64,000 nt of DNA from Enterobacter cancerogenus (GCF_019047785.1 NZ_CP077290.1:682001-746000), one strand, 5' to 3'. Shown: positions 10,347-22,356, counted from the first letter of the stretch. Program-made: numbers and translations. The notes: generated by a model from the sequence alone, not told the origin.

Positions 10347-11164
10347 AAAAATGGCTTGCCCTGCTTGGCATCCTGCCGTGGGTGACCTTTGCCGCCACGC
10401 CGGAGAAAATCGTCACGCTCGGCGGCGACGTCACGGAGATTGTCTACGCCCTTGACGCAGGGTCTTCGCTGGTGGCGCGCGACAGCACCAGCCGCTGGCC
10501 GCAGGCGGCGACGCGTCTGCCCGACGTGGGGTATTTGCGCCAGCTTAACGCCGAAGGCATTTTATCCGTGCGCCCGACGCTGGTTCTGGCGAGCGCGCAG
10601 GCGCAGCCTTCTCTGGCGCTCGAACAGGTTGCGCAGAGTCACGTCAGGGTCATCACCGTGCCCGCCCGGAATACGCTGGACGTCATCGACGAAAAGATCC
10701 GCGTCGTTGCCGAAGCCACTCACCGTGAGGCGCAGGGGGAAACCTTGCGCAACACGCTGCGCGCGGAACTGGCGGCGCTGCCCGCTTCACCGCTCAGCAA
10801 ACGGGTGCTGTTTATCCTCAACCACGGCGGGATGACCGCCATGGCAGCCGGACAGCAGACCGGTGCGGATGCGGCTATCCGGGCGGCGGGGCTGCAGAAT
10901 GCGATGCAGGGCTTCACCCGCTACCAGCCGCTCTCGCAGGAGGGCACCATCGCCAGCCAGCCCGATCTGGTGGTCATCTCCCAGGACGGCATAAAAGCGC
11001 TGGGCGGGGAAGAGAATCTCTGGAAGTTGCCGGGTCTGGCACAGACCCCGGCGGGACGCGGCAGGCAGGTGCTGGCCATTGATGATATGGCGCTGCTGGG
11101 CTTTAGCATGCGCACGCCACAGGCCATCCAGCAGTTGCGCGCCAAAGCGGAGCAATTGCCCTGA
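10343..11164 (+). CDS. hemT: HemT, periplasmic haem-binding protein
   Basis: A 273-residue cluster A-type solute-binding protein with an N-terminal signal peptide (MKKWLALLGILPWVTFA, cleavage near 18). It delivers haem to the HemUV permease. The first domain begins KIVTLGGDVTEIVYAL, the family opening strand; a tyrosine in the DVGYLRQLNAEGI segment sits where PhuT/ShuT-type proteins ligate haem iron. It overlaps hemS by 4 bp upstream and hemU by 1 bp downstream (TGATG), as expected in a tightly coupled transport operon. Confidence 0.95.
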   Translation: MKKWLALLGILPWVTFAATPEKIVTLGGDVTEIVYALDAGSSLVARDSTSRWPQAATRLPDVGYLRQLNAEGILSVRPTLVLASAQAQPSLALEQVAQSHVRVITVPARNTLDVIDEKIRVVAEATHREAQGETLRNTLRAELAALPASPLSKRVLFILNHGGMTAMAAGQQTGADAAIRAAGLQNAMQGFTRYQPLSQEGTIASQPDLVVISQDGIKALGGEENLWKLPGLAQTPAGRGRQVLAIDDMALLGFSMRTPQAIQQLRAKAEQLP

Positions 11165-12156
11165 TGACCCGCCGGACAACCCTGTCGCTGTGGGGAATGG
11201 CCCTCTTTCTCGCCGTGATGACCCTCATGGCAACTGGCTTTGGCGCGTTGCGTCTGCCGGTAAGCCTGCTGTGGAACAGCAGCGATGAGGCGCTGCGTCA
11301 GATCTGGCTGACCATTCGACTGCCGCGCGTGCTGCTGGCCCTGACGATCGGCGGCTCTCTGGCGCTGGCGGGCTGCGTGATGCAGGGGCTGTTTCGTAAC
11401 CCGCTGGCGGACCCCGGCCTGCTCGGGATCAGCAACGGCGCGGCGCTGGCCGTTGCCCTGTGGGTGGTCATCCCGCTTTCGCTGCCCGCGCTGGTCATGC
11501 TGTATGCCCCCATGCTGGCGGCCTTTCTTGGCGCGCTGGCGGCGACAGTGGTGATCTTTGTGCTCAGCCAGCAGCGTGACAGTTCGCTGTCGCGCCTGCT
11601 GCTGGTGGGAATTGCGATAAATGCCTTATGCGGTGCCGTGGTGGGCGTCCTCTCATGGCTTAGCAACGACGCGCAGCTTCGCCAGCTGTCACTCTGGGGT
11701 ATGGGCAGCCTCGGTCAGGCACAGTGGTCAACGCTGCTGGCCGTGACCTCGCTGATGGTGCCGACGGTGCTGATTATCTGGCGTCTCGCCAGCGCGCTCA
11801 ACCTCCTCCAGTTGGGTGAGGAAGAGGCGCACTATCTGGGGGTGGATGTCGTGGTGGTGCAGCGGATTTTACTTCTGTGCAGCGCGCTGCTGGTGGCTGC
11901 GGCCGTTGCCGTCAGCGGCGTTATTGGCTTTGTCGGGCTGGTCGTCCCGCACCTGATGCGCATGTGGCTGGGCGCGGATCATCGGGCGACCCTTCCCGGC
12001 TCGGTGCTGGCAGGCGCGCTGTTGCTGCTGGTGGCGGATACGGTGGCACGCACGCTGGTCGCGCCCGCAGAAATGCCGGTCGGGTTGCTGACCAGCCTTA
12101 TCGGTGCCCCCTGGTTCCTGTGGCTCATCTTTCGTCGGGGAGGCCGACATGGCTGA
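11164..12156 (+). CDS. hemU: HemU, haem ABC transporter permease
   Basis: A 330-residue FecCD/BtuC-family inner-membrane permease with about ten membrane helices. Family landmarks include [32 protein letters not shown], and the late [12 protein letters not shown] segment that couples to the ATPase. It forms the channel for haem with HemV. The ATG overlaps the hemT stop by one base; its 3' end overlaps hemV by 8 bp. Confidence 0.96.
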   Translation: MTRRTTLSLWGMALFLAVMTLMATGFGALRLPVSLLWNSSDEALRQIWLTIRLPRVLLALTIGGSLALAGCVMQGLFRNPLADPGLLGISNGAALAVALWVVIPLSLPALVMLYAPMLAAFLGALAATVVIFVLSQQRDSSLSRLLLVGIAINALCGAVVGVLSWLSNDAQLRQLSLWGMGSLGQAQWSTLLAVTSLMVPTVLIIWRLASALNLLQLGEEEAHYLGVDVVVVQRILLLCSALLVAAAVAVSGVIGFVGLVVPHLMRMWLGADHRATLPGSVLAGALLLLVADTVARTLVAPAEMPVGLLTSLIGAPWFLWLIFRRGGRHG

Positions 12157-12928
12157 ACGGTATTGCGCTGAAAATGTGTGCTGTACGCTCGCGGGGCGCA
12201 CGCTTATTAAAGACGTTTCGCTCACGCTGTCAAAGGGCGAACTGGTGGCACTGATTGGCCCGAATGGCGCGGGGAAATCCACGTTACTGCGGCTGCTAAC
12301 GGGTTACCTGAAACCCGTCAGTGGCAGCTGTTTTCTGGCGGGAAAAGCGTTGAGCGAATGGGCACCGGACACCTTGTCGCGCTATCGCGCGGTGATGCGC
12401 CAGCATACTCAGCTCGGCTTCGACTGGCCCGTTGAGGCCGTTATCGGGATGGGACGCGCGCCGTGGAGTCGCCAGCCGGAACCGGCAATTATTCATCAGG
12501 TGATGGCGCTGACCGGTTGTCTGCCGCTGGCCGGAAGACAGTACAACGCTCTCTCCGGCGGCGAGCAGCAGCGCGTCCAGCTTGCGCGTGCGCTGGCGCA
12601 ACTCTGGCAAGACGGTGCGCCTCGCGGCTGGCTTTTTCTCGATGAACCGACCTCGGCGCTCGATCTCTACCACCAGCAGCATCTACTCAGGCTGCTGAAG
12701 TCGCTGACCGACAAGGGCCATCTCCACGTTTGCGTGGTGCTGCACGATCTCAATCTGGCGGCACTCTGGGCGGACAGGATTTTGCTTTTGCACAACGGGC
12801 ACATTGTGGCCAACGGCACGCCGGAGCAGGTGCTGCAGGCCGATGCGCTGGCCCACTGGTATGGCGCGCAGGTTCACGTCGGCCAGCACCCGGCTCACGC
12901 CGCGCCGCAGGTTTTTCTTGCCCCTTAG
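12149..12928 (+). CDS. hemV: HemV, haem ABC transporter ATPase
   Basis: A 259-residue ABC ATPase. Walker [12 protein letters not shown] (about 37-47), the signature LSGGEQQRV, Walker [14 protein letters not shown] and the switch histidine in VVLHDLNLA are all visible. The frame is open upstream, but the ATG at 12149 after GGGAGG is the sensible start and overlaps the end of hemU by 8 bp. It ends in a 4-bp convergent overlap with selO, where one TTAG carries both stop codons. It powers haem import through HemU. Confidence 0.96.
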   Translation: MAERYCAENVCCTLAGRTLIKDVSLTLSKGELVALIGPNGAGKSTLLRLLTGYLKPVSGSCFLAGKALSEWAPDTLSRYRAVMRQHTQLGFDWPVEAVIGMGRAPWSRQPEPAIIHQVMALTGCLPLAGRQYNALSGGEQQRVQLARALAQLWQDGAPRGWLFLDEPTSALDLYHQQHLLRLLKSLTDKGHLHVCVVLHDLNLAALWADRILLLHNGHIVANGTPEQVLQADALAHWYGAQVHVGQHPAHAAPQVFLAP

Positions 12929-14367
12929 CTTGAGCAGCTCACTTCCAGCCGCTTGCCCCAGTCCGGCGGGCGGCTGACGTAATCATCCTCCCTGTCGGCA
13001 AACGGCGTGCGTAGCGCAGCATGCAAGCGGTGCAGTTCATCATACTGCCCCTGCTCTGCCTGCTCAATCGCCCGCTGAGCCAGCCAGTTGCGCAGCACCA
13101 TCGCCGGGTTTACCGCGTTCATCTTTTCCTGACGGGTGACGTCATCAATCTGCTCACGCTGCAGGCGCGTGCGGTAAGCGGTGAACCAGTCATCAAAGGC
13201 CTGTCGGTCAATGAACTCATCGCGTAGCGGTGAGGCGGCGCTCTGCTGCTCGGTCTGGCCCAGCATTCTGAAGGTGCGGGTGTAGTCGCTCCCCTCGCGG
13301 GCCATCAGGGAGAACAGGGTATTGAGAAGCGCGTTATCCCCTTTCTCCTGCGTCAGCAGCCCCAGCTTGCTGCGCATCAGGGAACCATACTCCCGCAGCA
13401 GTACTTCCTGGTAACTATCGAGCGCATCGTTCAGGCCTTCCACGTCGATAAATGGCGACAGCGACTGCGCCAGACGCTGGAGATTCCACAACCCGACGGC
13501 AGGCTGATTATCAAAGCTGTAGCGCCCCTGGTAATCCGAATGGTTACAGATATAGCCCGGCTGATAATCATCGAGGAAACCAAAAGGCCCATAATCAAAG
13601 GTCAGCCCCAGCAGGGACATATTGTCGGTGTTCATTACGCCATGCGCGAAACCGACGGTCTGCCAGCGCGCAATCATCGACGCGGTGCGGGCGACAATAT
13701 CGCGGAACCATAAAAGGTATTTGTCCGCCTCGTCCTGCAGATGCGGCCAGTGGTGGCGAAGGGCGAAATCGGCAAGCTGGCGAACCTTTTCCGGCTCGCG
13801 GCGATAGTAGAAATGTTCGAAATGGCCGAAACGCAGATGGCTTTGGGCAACGCGGATGAGCATCGCCCCCTGCTCAATCGTTTCTCGTGAAACGGGCGTA
13901 TCGCTGGTGACAATCGACAGCGCGCGCGATGTCGGAATACCCAGGGCATGCATCGCTTCTGAGGCCAGGCTTTCGCGAATAGTTGAACGCAGTACGGCGC
14001 GCCCATCGCCCATACGCGAATAAGGCGTCAGGCCAGCCCCTTTGAGGTGCCAGTCTACGGTTTCGCCGTTGGGGAGCTGTTGTTCACCGAGCAGGATCCC
14101 ACGGCCATCGCCGAGTTGCCCTGCCCAGACGCCAAACTGATGTCCACTATAGACTTGCGCAAGCGGTCGCATACCCGGCAAAAGCGTTTCGCCGCCCCAC
14201 ACGCCTGCCCCTTCGGACGGCTGGAATAATGCCGGGGGGATCGCAAGCGAATCCGCCAGCGTCTCGTTATGCCAGATCAGACGGGCGTTATCTAACGGAG
14301 TGGGATTGAGAGCGGTATAGAAGCCGGGCAATTCATCGTGCCAGTGTGCGGTAAAAGACAGGGTCAT
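12925..14367 (-). CDS. selO: SelO, protein adenylyltransferase (pseudokinase fold)
   Basis: A 480-residue SelO/YdiU-family enzyme. SelO proteins have a kinase fold that binds ATP upside down and transfer AMP to Ser, Thr or Tyr of target proteins, with a reported redox role. Visible elements include the nucleotide-binding segment [18 protein letters not shown], the catalytic-loop region [12 protein letters not shown] and [12 protein letters not shown]. The C-terminus is CSS, with cysteine where animal SelO has selenocysteine, as in E. coli. An AGGAGG motif precedes the start. It is convergent with hemV and 64 bp downstream of ydiV. Confidence 0.95.
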   Translation of the reverse strand: MTLSFTAHWHDELPGFYTALNPTPLDNARLIWHNETLADSLAIPPALFQPSEGAGVWGGETLLPGMRPLAQVYSGHQFGVWAGQLGDGRGILLGEQQLPNGETVDWHLKGAGLTPYSRMGDGRAVLRSTIRESLASEAMHALGIPTSRALSIVTSDTPVSRETIEQGAMLIRVAQSHLRFGHFEHFYYRREPEKVRQLADFALRHHWPHLQDEADKYLLWFRDIVARTASMIARWQTVGFAHGVMNTDNMSLLGLTFDYGPFGFLDDYQPGYICNHSDYQGRYSFDNQPAVGLWNLQRLAQSLSPFIDVEGLNDALDSYQEVLLREYGSLMRSKLGLLTQEKGDNALLNTLFSLMAREGSDYTRTFRMLGQTEQQSAASPLRDEFIDRQAFDDWFTAYRTRLQREQIDDVTRQEKMNAVNPAMVLRNWLAQRAIEQAEQGQYDELHRLHAALRTPFADREDDYVSRPPDWGKRLEVSCSS

Positions 14368-14431
14368 AGGTCCTCCTGCTTTTAGTGTAGAGGTTTTACC
14401 GGGAATTAAACACGGGCGAAGAAAAGGGTTA

Positions 14432-15142
14432 TCACTGAACGAGCGTCGTGACGTGCTCTGCCGTTACGGCTGGCCACAGGCTGCCCTGCATGGCACCGAA
14501 ATTAAATGAAAGAACGCGTTGTAACAGACCGTGATCGTCAATTCCGGCAACCATTACCGACTGGCAGTGCGGCGTTATTTGCCAGAGGATCGCGCGCATA
14601 AATGGCTCGAAGGAGAGTTCAAACGCACGCTGCTGAATAAAGCCTTTATCAAGGGTGACCCGTTTAAACAATCCATCGTAAATCGCTTTGAGGGTGGCTG
14701 CTCCCGCGCCGAAGTTCGACAGCACCAGCGGGAAACGAATCGCCATTCTCGCCAGATTGAGATTGTCCTTTCCGTTATTTAAACCGGGATAGTTCTCATT
14801 AACGGTAAACTCCAGAAACGGGTAGCGCTCAAGTAATGAAACACTGTTTCCGTCAGTTAATAAAAACTCAACAATTGCAGGTGTAATATTGATCCATGCA
14901 ATTAACTGATGCTGAATAAAAAACAGTTTACAGGTATCGAGCAATTGCAGTTTTTCATGAAAAAGCGCCAGTTCATCGGCCACCGAAAGGCGCGGGATAA
15001 CCAGTTCAGTAGGGATACGCACGTCTGAGCCCACGTCAACGAAGTTAACCAACACCTCTAAACCTTTAAGTTCCCCTGCACTATTCCGGGCAGGCAAAAG
15101 TAAAAGTTCAGACTGGTAGGCATTATCTAGCGTGATTATCAT
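14432..15142 (-). CDS. ydiV: YdiV, degenerate EAL-domain anti-FlhDC factor
   Basis: A 236-residue protein equivalent to E. coli/Salmonella YdiV (RflP). These bind FlhD to block FlhD4C2 and send it to ClpXP, turning off flagellar genes under poor nutrition. The EAL signature is broken: the expected motif reads LEVLVNF, and other metal-binding acidic residues are not apparent. Cyclic-di-GMP hydrolysis is therefore not expected. Recognisable blocks are [27 protein letters not shown] and LDKGFIQQ. The A+T-rich gap upstream (15143-15379) shows no other gene. Confidence 0.93.
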   Translation of the reverse strand: MIITLDNAYQSELLLLPARNSAGELKGLEVLVNFVDVGSDVRIPTELVIPRLSVADELALFHEKLQLLDTCKLFFIQHQLIAWINITPAIVEFLLTDGNSVSLLERYPFLEFTVNENYPGLNNGKDNLNLARMAIRFPLVLSNFGAGAATLKAIYDGLFKRVTLDKGFIQQRAFELSFEPFMRAILWQITPHCQSVMVAGIDDHGLLQRVLSFNFGAMQGSLWPAVTAEHVTTLVQ

Positions 15143-15379
15143 TGCGCTCGCCCCGCGTTAAAGATGAAAGAGGACATCCTGGAGCAATTGCCGACACAAT
15201 TCCACTGTATTGATTTTAATAAGTTTAATTTCATTCGATCCGTATTAATTTTCAGATTTATCCCTGAATCTTAAATAATCTTATCCTGGTTGTTGGTTAA
15301 TAGCCAGTTTTAGATAAAACAGACACATACAGACATAATTCATGTGGGGTAAATTTAACTTTAATCATCTTTTTTTCAG

Positions 15380-15415
15380 AAAAAACGGCATGGCTTATTA
15401 GTTACCATGCCGTCT
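15380..15415 (-). terminator. nlpC intrinsic terminator
   Basis: On the minus strand GACGGCATGGTAAC and the matching GCCATGCCGT form a stem followed by six T. It lies 21 bp after the nlpC stop. Confidence 0.88.
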
Positions 15416-15436
15416 TAACATCGTTGCCTGGCGTGA

Positions 15437-15901
15437 CTAAATACGCCGCGCCTGCCAAAAGTTTTTACGCCAGTAAACATTATCCAGCGAGGAGCGCATT
15501 ACGCCGCGGCTGGTCGAGGCGTGAATAAACTGGTTATCGGTGTCATAGATGCCAACGTGGAGTCCACTCTCCCCCGATCCGGTTTTGAAAAAGACCAGAT
15601 CGCCCGGAAGCAGATCGTCTTTATCAATTTCCGTTCCTATTTCAGCCTGCTTGCGCGTTTCGCGCGGCAGCCGCAAATCAAACTTATCGCGAAACGTCAT
15701 CAGCACAAACCCCGAGCAATCCACCCCGCCCCGGCTCATGCCGCCGTAACGATACGGCGTACCACGCCAGTTGCTTAGCTGGTCGTTCAGGCTTGCAATC
15801 ACCGTGATGGAATCCGAAAGCCGCGGATTCGGCGGAGGCGCACGGTGGCTGCTGCATCCCGCAAGAATTAACGTCGCCACAAGGAGAAACCACACTCGCA
15901 T
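15437..15901 (-). CDS. nlpC: NlpC, NlpC/P60 peptidase lipoprotein
   Basis: A 154-residue predicted lipoprotein. The signal peptide ends in the lipobox LAGC, so Cys15 would be lipidated. The NlpC/P60 domain follows, with the catalytic cysteine in GGVDCSGFV and the histidine in GLHVGIYD, then a second conserved histidine in FIHAS. Family members cleave peptidoglycan stem peptides. Length matches E. coli NlpC (154). It is the last gene of the btuC-btuE-btuD-nlpC cluster, 74 bp after btuD, with its own terminator. Confidence 0.95.
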   Translation of the reverse strand: MRVWFLLVATLILAGCSSHRAPPPNPRLSDSITVIASLNDQLSNWRGTPYRYGGMSRGGVDCSGFVLMTFRDKFDLRLPRETRKQAEIGTEIDKDDLLPGDLVFFKTGSGESGLHVGIYDTDNQFIHASTSRGVMRSSLDNVYWRKNFWQARRI

Positions 15902-15975
15902 TTTCAGACGATTCCTCTGCTTTTATTATTGTTTCCGTAATTTAGCGTGCAATCGCGCCGCGACGCAAGAAACGC

Positions 15976-16731
15976 TTACGCCTGCGCGGTCGAAATGAGC
16001 ATCTTATGCCCTTCGATATCCAGGCGTCGAAACGACATATTATAGGCTTTTGCCAGGTTTGGCGGCGTTAACACGCTGTCACGAGCGCCGCAGGCGATGG
16101 TTTTGCCCTGCGATAATAACCACACCCGATGCGCATGACGCAGGGTATGGTTCAGATCATGGCTGCTCATCACGATGGCGATACCTTGACGGGAGAGCGC
16201 GCTGAGCAAGCTGTCCAGCGCAGACTGCTGGGCCACATCCAGGCCGCTCATCGGCTCATCCAGAAGCAGCAGACGCCCGTGCGGGTTCCCTTCGGGATGG
16301 GTCTGCACGATCACCGCGGCCAGGCGTACCCGCTGCCACTCTCCGCCCGAGAGCTGGCTGGCGTGGCGGCTGAGTTTATCCTCTAACCCAAGCGCCGCGG
16401 CGACAGACTCGATCAGCGCCGCGTGCTGTTTATCATGCAGATGCAGCATCAGATAGTGCCAGACGGGCATCGCAAACGGCGGCACCTGCTGCTGAACCAG
16501 ATAGCTCCGCCGGTGCGCCAGCGCAGCCGGCGACCATTCAGATAGCGTACGGTCCAGCAGCGAGAGCGTCCCGCTGCCCGAGGTCAGCCCCGCCATCCGC
16601 GCCAGCAACGTGCTTTTGCCCGCGCCATTCGGCCCGACAAGATGCAGGATTTCGCCTGCATTGACGGACGCGGTAATGGGCGCCAGGCGTCCCTTCTCGG
16701 CGACGTCTGTGAGCTGCATCAGCACGGTCAT
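15976..16731 (-). CDS. btuD: BtuD, vitamin B12 ABC transporter ATPase
   Basis: A 251-residue ABC ATPase that drives B12 import through BtuC. Walker [15 protein letters not shown] (about 34-47), signature [12 protein letters not shown], Walker [13 protein letters not shown] and the switch histidine in MSSHDLNHT are all visible. The ATG shares one base with the btuE stop (TAATG). In E. coli the btuC-btuE-btuD order is the same; the periplasmic binder BtuF is encoded elsewhere. Confidence 0.96.
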   Translation of the reverse strand: MTVLMQLTDVAEKGRLAPITASVNAGEILHLVGPNGAGKSTLLARMAGLTSGSGTLSLLDRTLSEWSPAALAHRRSYLVQQQVPPFAMPVWHYLMLHLHDKQHAALIESVAAALGLEDKLSRHASQLSGGEWQRVRLAAVIVQTHPEGNPHGRLLLLDEPMSGLDVAQQSALDSLLSALSRQGIAIVMSSHDLNHTLRHAHRVWLLSQGKTIACGARDSVLTPPNLAKAYNMSFRRLDIEGHKMLISTAQA

Positions 16732-17282
16732 TATTTTGCCAGCGCCAGCTTAATTGACTCCATGACGATCGGATCTTCAGGGGTCATATCCGGTGAAAAG
16801 CGCTGGACAACCTGCCCGTCACGCCCTACCAGGAACTTCTCAAAGTTCCACAGAATGTCATCCGGATACAGCGGCGCACGCCCTTTGCTGGCCATGCGTT
16901 CGTAGAAACCACTCTCTTCAGGGGCGACTGCCGTCGGCGCAGCGGCAATCAGCCTGGCGTACAGCGGATGACGATTTTCGCCATTTACGTCAATCTTGCT
17001 GAACATCGGGAAGGTCACACCGTAGGTGGTGCTGCAAAACGTTTTGATCTCTTCTTCGCTACCCGGCTCCTGGCCCAGGAACTGGTTACACGGGAAGCCC
17101 AGCACGACAAAGCCGTCTTTCTCCCAGGCTTTCTGAATGTTCTCCAGCTGCTCGTACTGCGGGGTGAGGCCGCATTTCGACGCCACATTGACCAGCAGCA
17201 AAACCTTGCCTTTATAGCGTTCCAGCGTGGTTTTCTCGCCATCAATGGTGGTCACTTCGGTGTTCAGAATATCAGACTGCAT
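16731..17282 (-). CDS. btuE: BtuE, thioredoxin/glutathione peroxidase
   Basis: A 183-residue glutathione-peroxidase-family protein. The peroxidatic residue is Cys37 ([12 protein letters not shown]), not selenocysteine. [13 protein letters not shown] carries the second conserved cysteine and glutamine, and [12 protein letters not shown] the conserved Trp-Asn. It reduces hydroperoxides using thioredoxin in E. coli and is dispensable for B12 import despite sitting between btuC and btuD. It is 33 bp after btuC and overlaps btuD by one base. Confidence 0.96.
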   Translation of the reverse strand: MQSDILNTEVTTIDGEKTTLERYKGKVLLLVNVASKCGLTPQYEQLENIQKAWEKDGFVVLGFPCNQFLGQEPGSEEEIKTFCSTTYGVTFPMFSKIDVNGENRHPLYARLIAAAPTAVAPEESGFYERMASKGRAPLYPDDILWNFEKFLVGRDGQVVQRFSPDMTPEDPIVMESIKLALAK

Positions 17283-17315
17283 AGCATTCCCTCAGGTTGT
17301 CTTACGGGTAGTGTT

Positions 17316-18302
17316 TTAACGTCCGGCTTTTAATAGTAGCCAGATAAAGACCGGCGCGCCCAGCGTTGCGGTGACGACACCAATCGGCAGTTCGGCTGCC
17401 GTCAGGGCAAGCCGGGCGATGATATCGGCCACCAGCAGCGTGGTCGCCCCGGCAAGGGCCGAGGCAGGAAGCAGCGTTCGATGGTCCGTTATGCCGCACA
17501 GACGCAGCATGTGCGGGATAACCAGCCCGATAAAACCAATTGCCCCGGCCAGCGCGACGCTCACGCCCACCATCCAGCCAATAGCCACCACCAGCACGTT
17601 GCGCCAGAGTCCAAGCGACATCCCAAGCTGGCGGGCTGAGGTTTCGCCCAGCGCCAGCATATTCAGCGGCTGCGACTGGACGCACGCCCACAGCATGACC
17701 GGGATAAGCAGGAGCATCAACCAGCCCTGACGCCAGTCAACGCCGCCGAAACCGCCCATCATCCAGTACATCAGCTGGCGTAAATCAAAGGAGGTGGAAA
17801 AGTAGACCGCCCAGGTCATCAGCGCGCTACAGATGATCCCCAGCGCGACCCCGGCAAGCAGTAATCGGCTGGTCGAAAGGTGCCGCCGCGCGAAGCGCAG
17901 CAGAATGACGGTGATCAGCAAGGCACCGAAAATGGCGCTCAGGCTAATTCCCCAGCCAGAGAGTTCGCCCCCACCGAGCATGACGGCTGCAATCAGCCCC
18001 ACGCCCGCGCCATTAGAGACGCCCAAAAGCCCCGGCTCAGCTAACGGGTTTTCAAACAGCGCCTGCATCATAGTGCCGCACAACGCCAGCGCGCCGCCGA
18101 CGAGGATCACCGCCAGCGTTCGCGGCAGGCGGATTTGCCAGACGAAGAGTTGCCCGTCTGGGCTAAACCAGCTTTGCGGGGCCAGCCAGCGGTCTCCTGC
18201 GCACAGGCTGACGACCGTAGCGGCAGTCAGCAGCAGCACCAGCAGAAACAGACGGCGGATATCGGAGCGGTGCTGTTGGCGGGCGAAATCAAGCATAGGC
18301 AT
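17316..18302 (-). CDS. btuC: BtuC, vitamin B12 ABC transporter permease
   Basis: A FecCD-family permease of 328 residues from the ATG at 18302, or 326 from the ATG at 18296. The latter matches E. coli BtuC exactly in length. About ten helices are evident, with [39 protein letters not shown] and the coupling segment [18 protein letters not shown]. It forms the B12 channel in the inner membrane. Its upstream gap to ihfA is only 96 bp and contains the ihfA terminator; I see no cobalamin riboswitch there. Confidence 0.96.
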   Translation of the reverse strand: MPMLDFARQQHRSDIRRLFLLVLLLTAATVVSLCAGDRWLAPQSWFSPDGQLFVWQIRLPRTLAVILVGGALALCGTMMQALFENPLAEPGLLGVSNGAGVGLIAAVMLGGGELSGWGISLSAIFGALLITVILLRFARRHLSTSRLLLAGVALGIICSALMTWAVYFSTSFDLRQLMYWMMGGFGGVDWRQGWLMLLLIPVMLWACVQSQPLNMLALGETSARQLGMSLGLWRNVLVVAIGWMVGVSVALAGAIGFIGLVIPHMLRLCGITDHRTLLPASALAGATTLLVADIIARLALTAAELPIGVVTATLGAPVFIWLLLKAGR

Positions 18303-18360
18303 GTGTTATCAATGTGTAATGATATTGATTTTACGGCGGATTTAATCAATTGCACAAAGA

Positions 18361-18386
18361 AAAAAGGCCGCAGAAGCGGCCTTTTT
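18361..18386. terminator. ihfA terminator (bidirectional)
   Basis: AAAAAGGCCGC and GCGGCCTTTTT form a hairpin with T runs on both strands, 13 bp after the ihfA stop. It closes the thrS-to-ihfA transcription unit. Confidence 0.92.
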
Positions 18387-18398
18387 AGTTAGTTCATA

Positions 18399-18698
18399 TT
18401 ACTCTGCTTTGGGCGTTGCGTTTTCGACACGGCTTTTTAACTTCTGTCCGGGTCTGAAGGTCACCACGCGGCGGGCTGTAATGGGAATATCTTCCCCCGT
18501 CTTCGGGTTTCGGCCCGGACGTTGGTTTTTGTCTCGCAAATCAAAATTGCCAAAGCCGGAGAGTTTTACCTGCTCACCATTTTCCAGAGCACGACGGATC
18601 TCTTCGAAAAACAGCTCTACCAGCTCTTTAGCATCCCGTTTGCTAAGCCCAAGCTTATCAAACAGATATTCTGACATTTCAGCTTTTGTAAGCGCCAT
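18399..18698 (-). CDS. ihfA: Integration host factor subunit alpha
   Basis: A 99-residue HU/IHF-family DNA-bending protein, the same length as E. coli IHF-alpha. The N-terminal helices [20 protein letters not shown] and the beta-arm region [14 protein letters not shown] with the intercalating proline are clear. It pairs with IhfB. It starts 5 bp after the pheT stop, so it is cotranscribed with pheST; E. coli also has a promoter inside pheT. Confidence 0.98.
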   Translation of the reverse strand: MALTKAEMSEYLFDKLGLSKRDAKELVELFFEEIRRALENGEQVKLSGFGNFDLRDKNQRPGRNPKTGEDIPITARRVVTFRPGQKLKSRVENATPKAE

Positions 18699-18702
18699 AG
18701 GT

Positions 18703-21090
18703 TCAATCCCTCAATGATGCCTGGAATCGCTCTTTTAATGCCTCTACACATTTGGCGACGGTAGCGGCAATCTCCTCTTCTTCGAGTGTACGGCTGGTAT
18801 CCTGAAGGATAAGGCTAATAGCGAGGCTCTTGAAACCTTCTGCTACGCCCTTGCCGCGGTACACGTCAAATAAGTTTACGCCAACTACCTGATTTACGCC
18901 AACTTTCTTACATTCGGCCAAAATATCTGCTGCGGGAACGTTTTCCGCGACCACAACAGCGATGTCACGGCGGTTCGCCGGGAAGCGAGAAATGTCCTGC
19001 GCCTGAGGAATCACGCGGTCTGCGACCGGGTTCCACTCCAGCTCGAACACGATAGTACGGCCATTGAGGTCGAATTTACGTTCCAGCTCAGGATGCACAA
19101 CGCCAATGAAACCAACGCGTTTGCCGTCTAAATAAATCGCTGCACTCTGGCCCGGATGCAGGGCGGGAATGGCTTCAGCGCGGAATTCAATTTCGGATAA
19201 TTTACCGGTCAGATCGAGAATTGCTTCCAGATCGCCCTTCATATCGTAGAAATCAACCGTGCCTTTTGCCAGGTCCCAGTGCTCTTCAACACGGTTACCG
19301 GTGATGGCACCTGCCAGCATGAGATCCTGACGGATGCCTAAATTTGCCTGCGTATCCGGCACAAAGCGCAAGCCGCTTTCGAAAATGCGCACGCGGTTTT
19401 GCTGGCGATTCTGGTTGTACACGATGGTGCCAAGCAGACCGGTCCACAGCGACAGGCGCATCGCCGACATCTCGCTGGAGATTGGGCTTGGCAGGATCAG
19501 TGCTTCCTGACCCGGGTGGATCAGTTGCTGCAGCTTAGGATCGACGAAGCTGTAGGTGATCACTTCCTGATAGCCTTTGTCGTTCAGCATGGTTTTCACA
19601 CGCTTCAGGGACAGGTCGGCTTCACGGTGGCTTCCCATAACCAGGCCAGCCTGCACCGGCTCGTCAGGGATGTTGTTGTAGCCGTAAACGCGGGCCACTT
19701 CTTCCACCAGGTCTTCTTCAATTTCCATGTCGAAACGCCAGGATGGCGCAACGGCGTGCCACTCGTCCTGTCCTTCGGTGACGTCGCAGCCCAGACGGCG
19801 CAGAATATCGCTCACCTGCGCATCGGCAACGTGGTGGCCAATCAGACGATCCAGCTTGCTGCGACGCAGCGTGATGGTGGCACGCTTCGGCAGCGTTGCG
19901 TCGTTGGTTACGTCGATAACCGGGCCTGCTTCACCGCCGCAGATGTCGATCAGCAGGCGTGTAGCACGCTCCATCGCTTTATACTGCAGCGCAGGATCCA
20001 CGCCGCGCTCATAGCGGTGAGACGCATCGGTATGCAGGCCGTGACGGCGCGCGCGGCCGGTGATGGACAGCGGGCTGAAGAACGCACACTCCAGCAGCAC
20101 GTTCTGCGTTTCATCATTCACACCGGAGTGTTCGCCGCCGAAGATACCGCCCATGGCCAACGCTTTGTTGTGGTCAGCAATAACCAGCGTATCCGCGTTC
20201 AGCTTCGCTTCGCTACCGTCCAGCAGAACCAGGGTTTCGCCCTCTTTCGCCATACGCACCACGATGCCGCCTTCGATACGATCTTTATCGAACGCGTGCA
20301 TTGGCTGGCCCAGTTCCAGCAGAACGTAGTTGGTCACGTCAACCACCGCGTCGATGGAACGAATACCGCAGCGGCGCAGTTTTTCTTTCATCCACAGCGG
20401 GGTTGCGGCTTTAACGTTGATGCATTTTACCACACGGCCCAGGTAGCGCGGGCACGCATCAGCGGCCTCCACCTGAATGGGCAGCGTATCACTGATGGTG
20501 GCTTCCACCGGCACGATCTCCGGTGCGTTCAGCTCGGTCTGATTGAGCACGGCAACGTCGCGCGCCACGCCGATGATGCCCAGGCAGTCAGCACGGTTCG
20601 GCGTTACGCTGATTTCGATGGTGTTGTCATCGAGTTTCAGGTATTCACGAATATCGGTACCAATTGGTGCATCCAGCGGCAGCTCGATGATGCCGTTATG
20701 ATCGTCGGAAATACCCAGCTCGGAGAACGAGCAGAGCATGCCTTCAGACGGTTCACCGCGCAGCTTCGCGGCTTTAATTTTGAAATCACCCGGCAGCACG
20801 GCACCCACAGTCGCCACGGCCACTTTCAGACCCTGACGGCAGTTCGGCGCACCGCAGACGATGTCCAGCAGGCGATCGCCGCCCACGTTCACTTTTGTCA
20901 CGCGCAGCTTGTCGGCGTTAGGGTGCTGACCGCACTCCATCACTTCACCGACCACCACGCCGGTGAACGCGCCGGAGACCGGCTCTACGCCGTCCACTTC
21001 CAGGCCTGCCATAGTGATTTGGTTAGAAAGCGCTTCGCTATCAAGCGTGGTGTTCACCCATTCGCGTAACCACAGTTCACTGAATTTCAT
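18703..21090 (-). CDS. pheT: Phenylalanyl-tRNA synthetase beta subunit
   Basis: A 795-residue protein, identical in length to the E. coli subunit. Order: an N-terminal OB-fold tRNA-binding domain (about 39-148), the B3/B4 editing domain (about 200-400), the B5 domain, the catalytic-like core (about 480-690) and the C-terminal FDX-ACB anticodon-binding domain (about 700-795, with [13 protein letters not shown]). It works with PheS as an alpha2beta2 enzyme. It lies 15 bp after pheS and 4 bp before ihfA. Confidence 0.98.
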   Translation of the reverse strand: MKFSELWLREWVNTTLDSEALSNQITMAGLEVDGVEPVSGAFTGVVVGEVMECGQHPNADKLRVTKVNVGGDRLLDIVCGAPNCRQGLKVAVATVGAVLPGDFKIKAAKLRGEPSEGMLCSFSELGISDDHNGIIELPLDAPIGTDIREYLKLDDNTIEISVTPNRADCLGIIGVARDVAVLNQTELNAPEIVPVEATISDTLPIQVEAADACPRYLGRVVKCINVKAATPLWMKEKLRRCGIRSIDAVVDVTNYVLLELGQPMHAFDKDRIEGGIVVRMAKEGETLVLLDGSEAKLNADTLVIADHNKALAMGGIFGGEHSGVNDETQNVLLECAFFSPLSITGRARRHGLHTDASHRYERGVDPALQYKAMERATRLLIDICGGEAGPVIDVTNDATLPKRATITLRRSKLDRLIGHHVADAQVSDILRRLGCDVTEGQDEWHAVAPSWRFDMEIEEDLVEEVARVYGYNNIPDEPVQAGLVMGSHREADLSLKRVKTMLNDKGYQEVITYSFVDPKLQQLIHPGQEALILPSPISSEMSAMRLSLWTGLLGTIVYNQNRQQNRVRIFESGLRFVPDTQANLGIRQDLMLAGAITGNRVEEHWDLAKGTVDFYDMKGDLEAILDLTGKLSEIEFRAEAIPALHPGQSAAIYLDGKRVGFIGVVHPELERKFDLNGRTIVFELEWNPVADRVIPQAQDISRFPANRRDIAVVVAENVPAADILAECKKVGVNQVVGVNLFDVYRGKGVAEGFKSLAISLILQDTSRTLEEEEIAATVAKCVEALKERFQASLRD

Positions 21091-21105
21091 TGTTCTGTCC
21101 TGCCC

Positions 21106-22131
<1,026 letters not shown>

Positions 22132-22152
22132 TTAATCTCTCGAATTTAGACA

Positions 22153-22178
22153 CAAAAAAAGCCTCCATCAGGAGGCTT
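22153..22178 (-). terminator. pheST attenuator terminator
   Basis: On the minus strand AAGCCTCC and GGAGGCTT form a hairpin followed by seven T, 49 bp after the pheM stop. The upstream string TAGCCTCC's partner GGAGGCTAG (22212-22221) overlaps the leader peptide's 3' side and can compete for pairing, giving the antiterminator. This is the classic Phe-tRNA-sensing attenuator layout. Confidence 0.93.
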
Positions 22179-22226
22179 ATCTGGCGCTGTTTTTCGTTTC
22201 ATCTTTCACGCGCTAGCCTCCTGAAT

Positions 22227-22271
22227 TCAGGTGCTAAAGTAAAAGAAGAAGCGGAAAATAGCAGCATTCAT
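22227..22271 (-). CDS. pheM: PheM, pheST leader peptide
   Basis: A 14-residue leader peptide [14 protein letters not shown] with five phenylalanines. Ribosome stalling at the Phe codons when charged tRNA-Phe is scarce favours the antiterminator and lets transcription pass into pheS. It has the same sequence as I recall for E. coli PheM. It lies between rplT and pheS. Confidence 0.97.
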
Positions 22272-22356
22272 GCTTGCGTTACCTTGTGTGGTAAAAACCG
22301 TTAAGACCTTATTGAAAAGCCTGCACGGATAAATGTCAATCTTCTGATGGTGTTAA

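Noticed and set aside
18303..18398. Cobalamin riboswitch upstream of btuC
   Set aside because: The gap is only 96 bp, has no B12-box-like sequence and contains the ihfA terminator.
19399..21069. 556-codon plus-strand ORF opposite pheT
   Set aside because: Low-complexity His/Arg/Gln-rich translation with no start signal; pheT on the other strand is certain.
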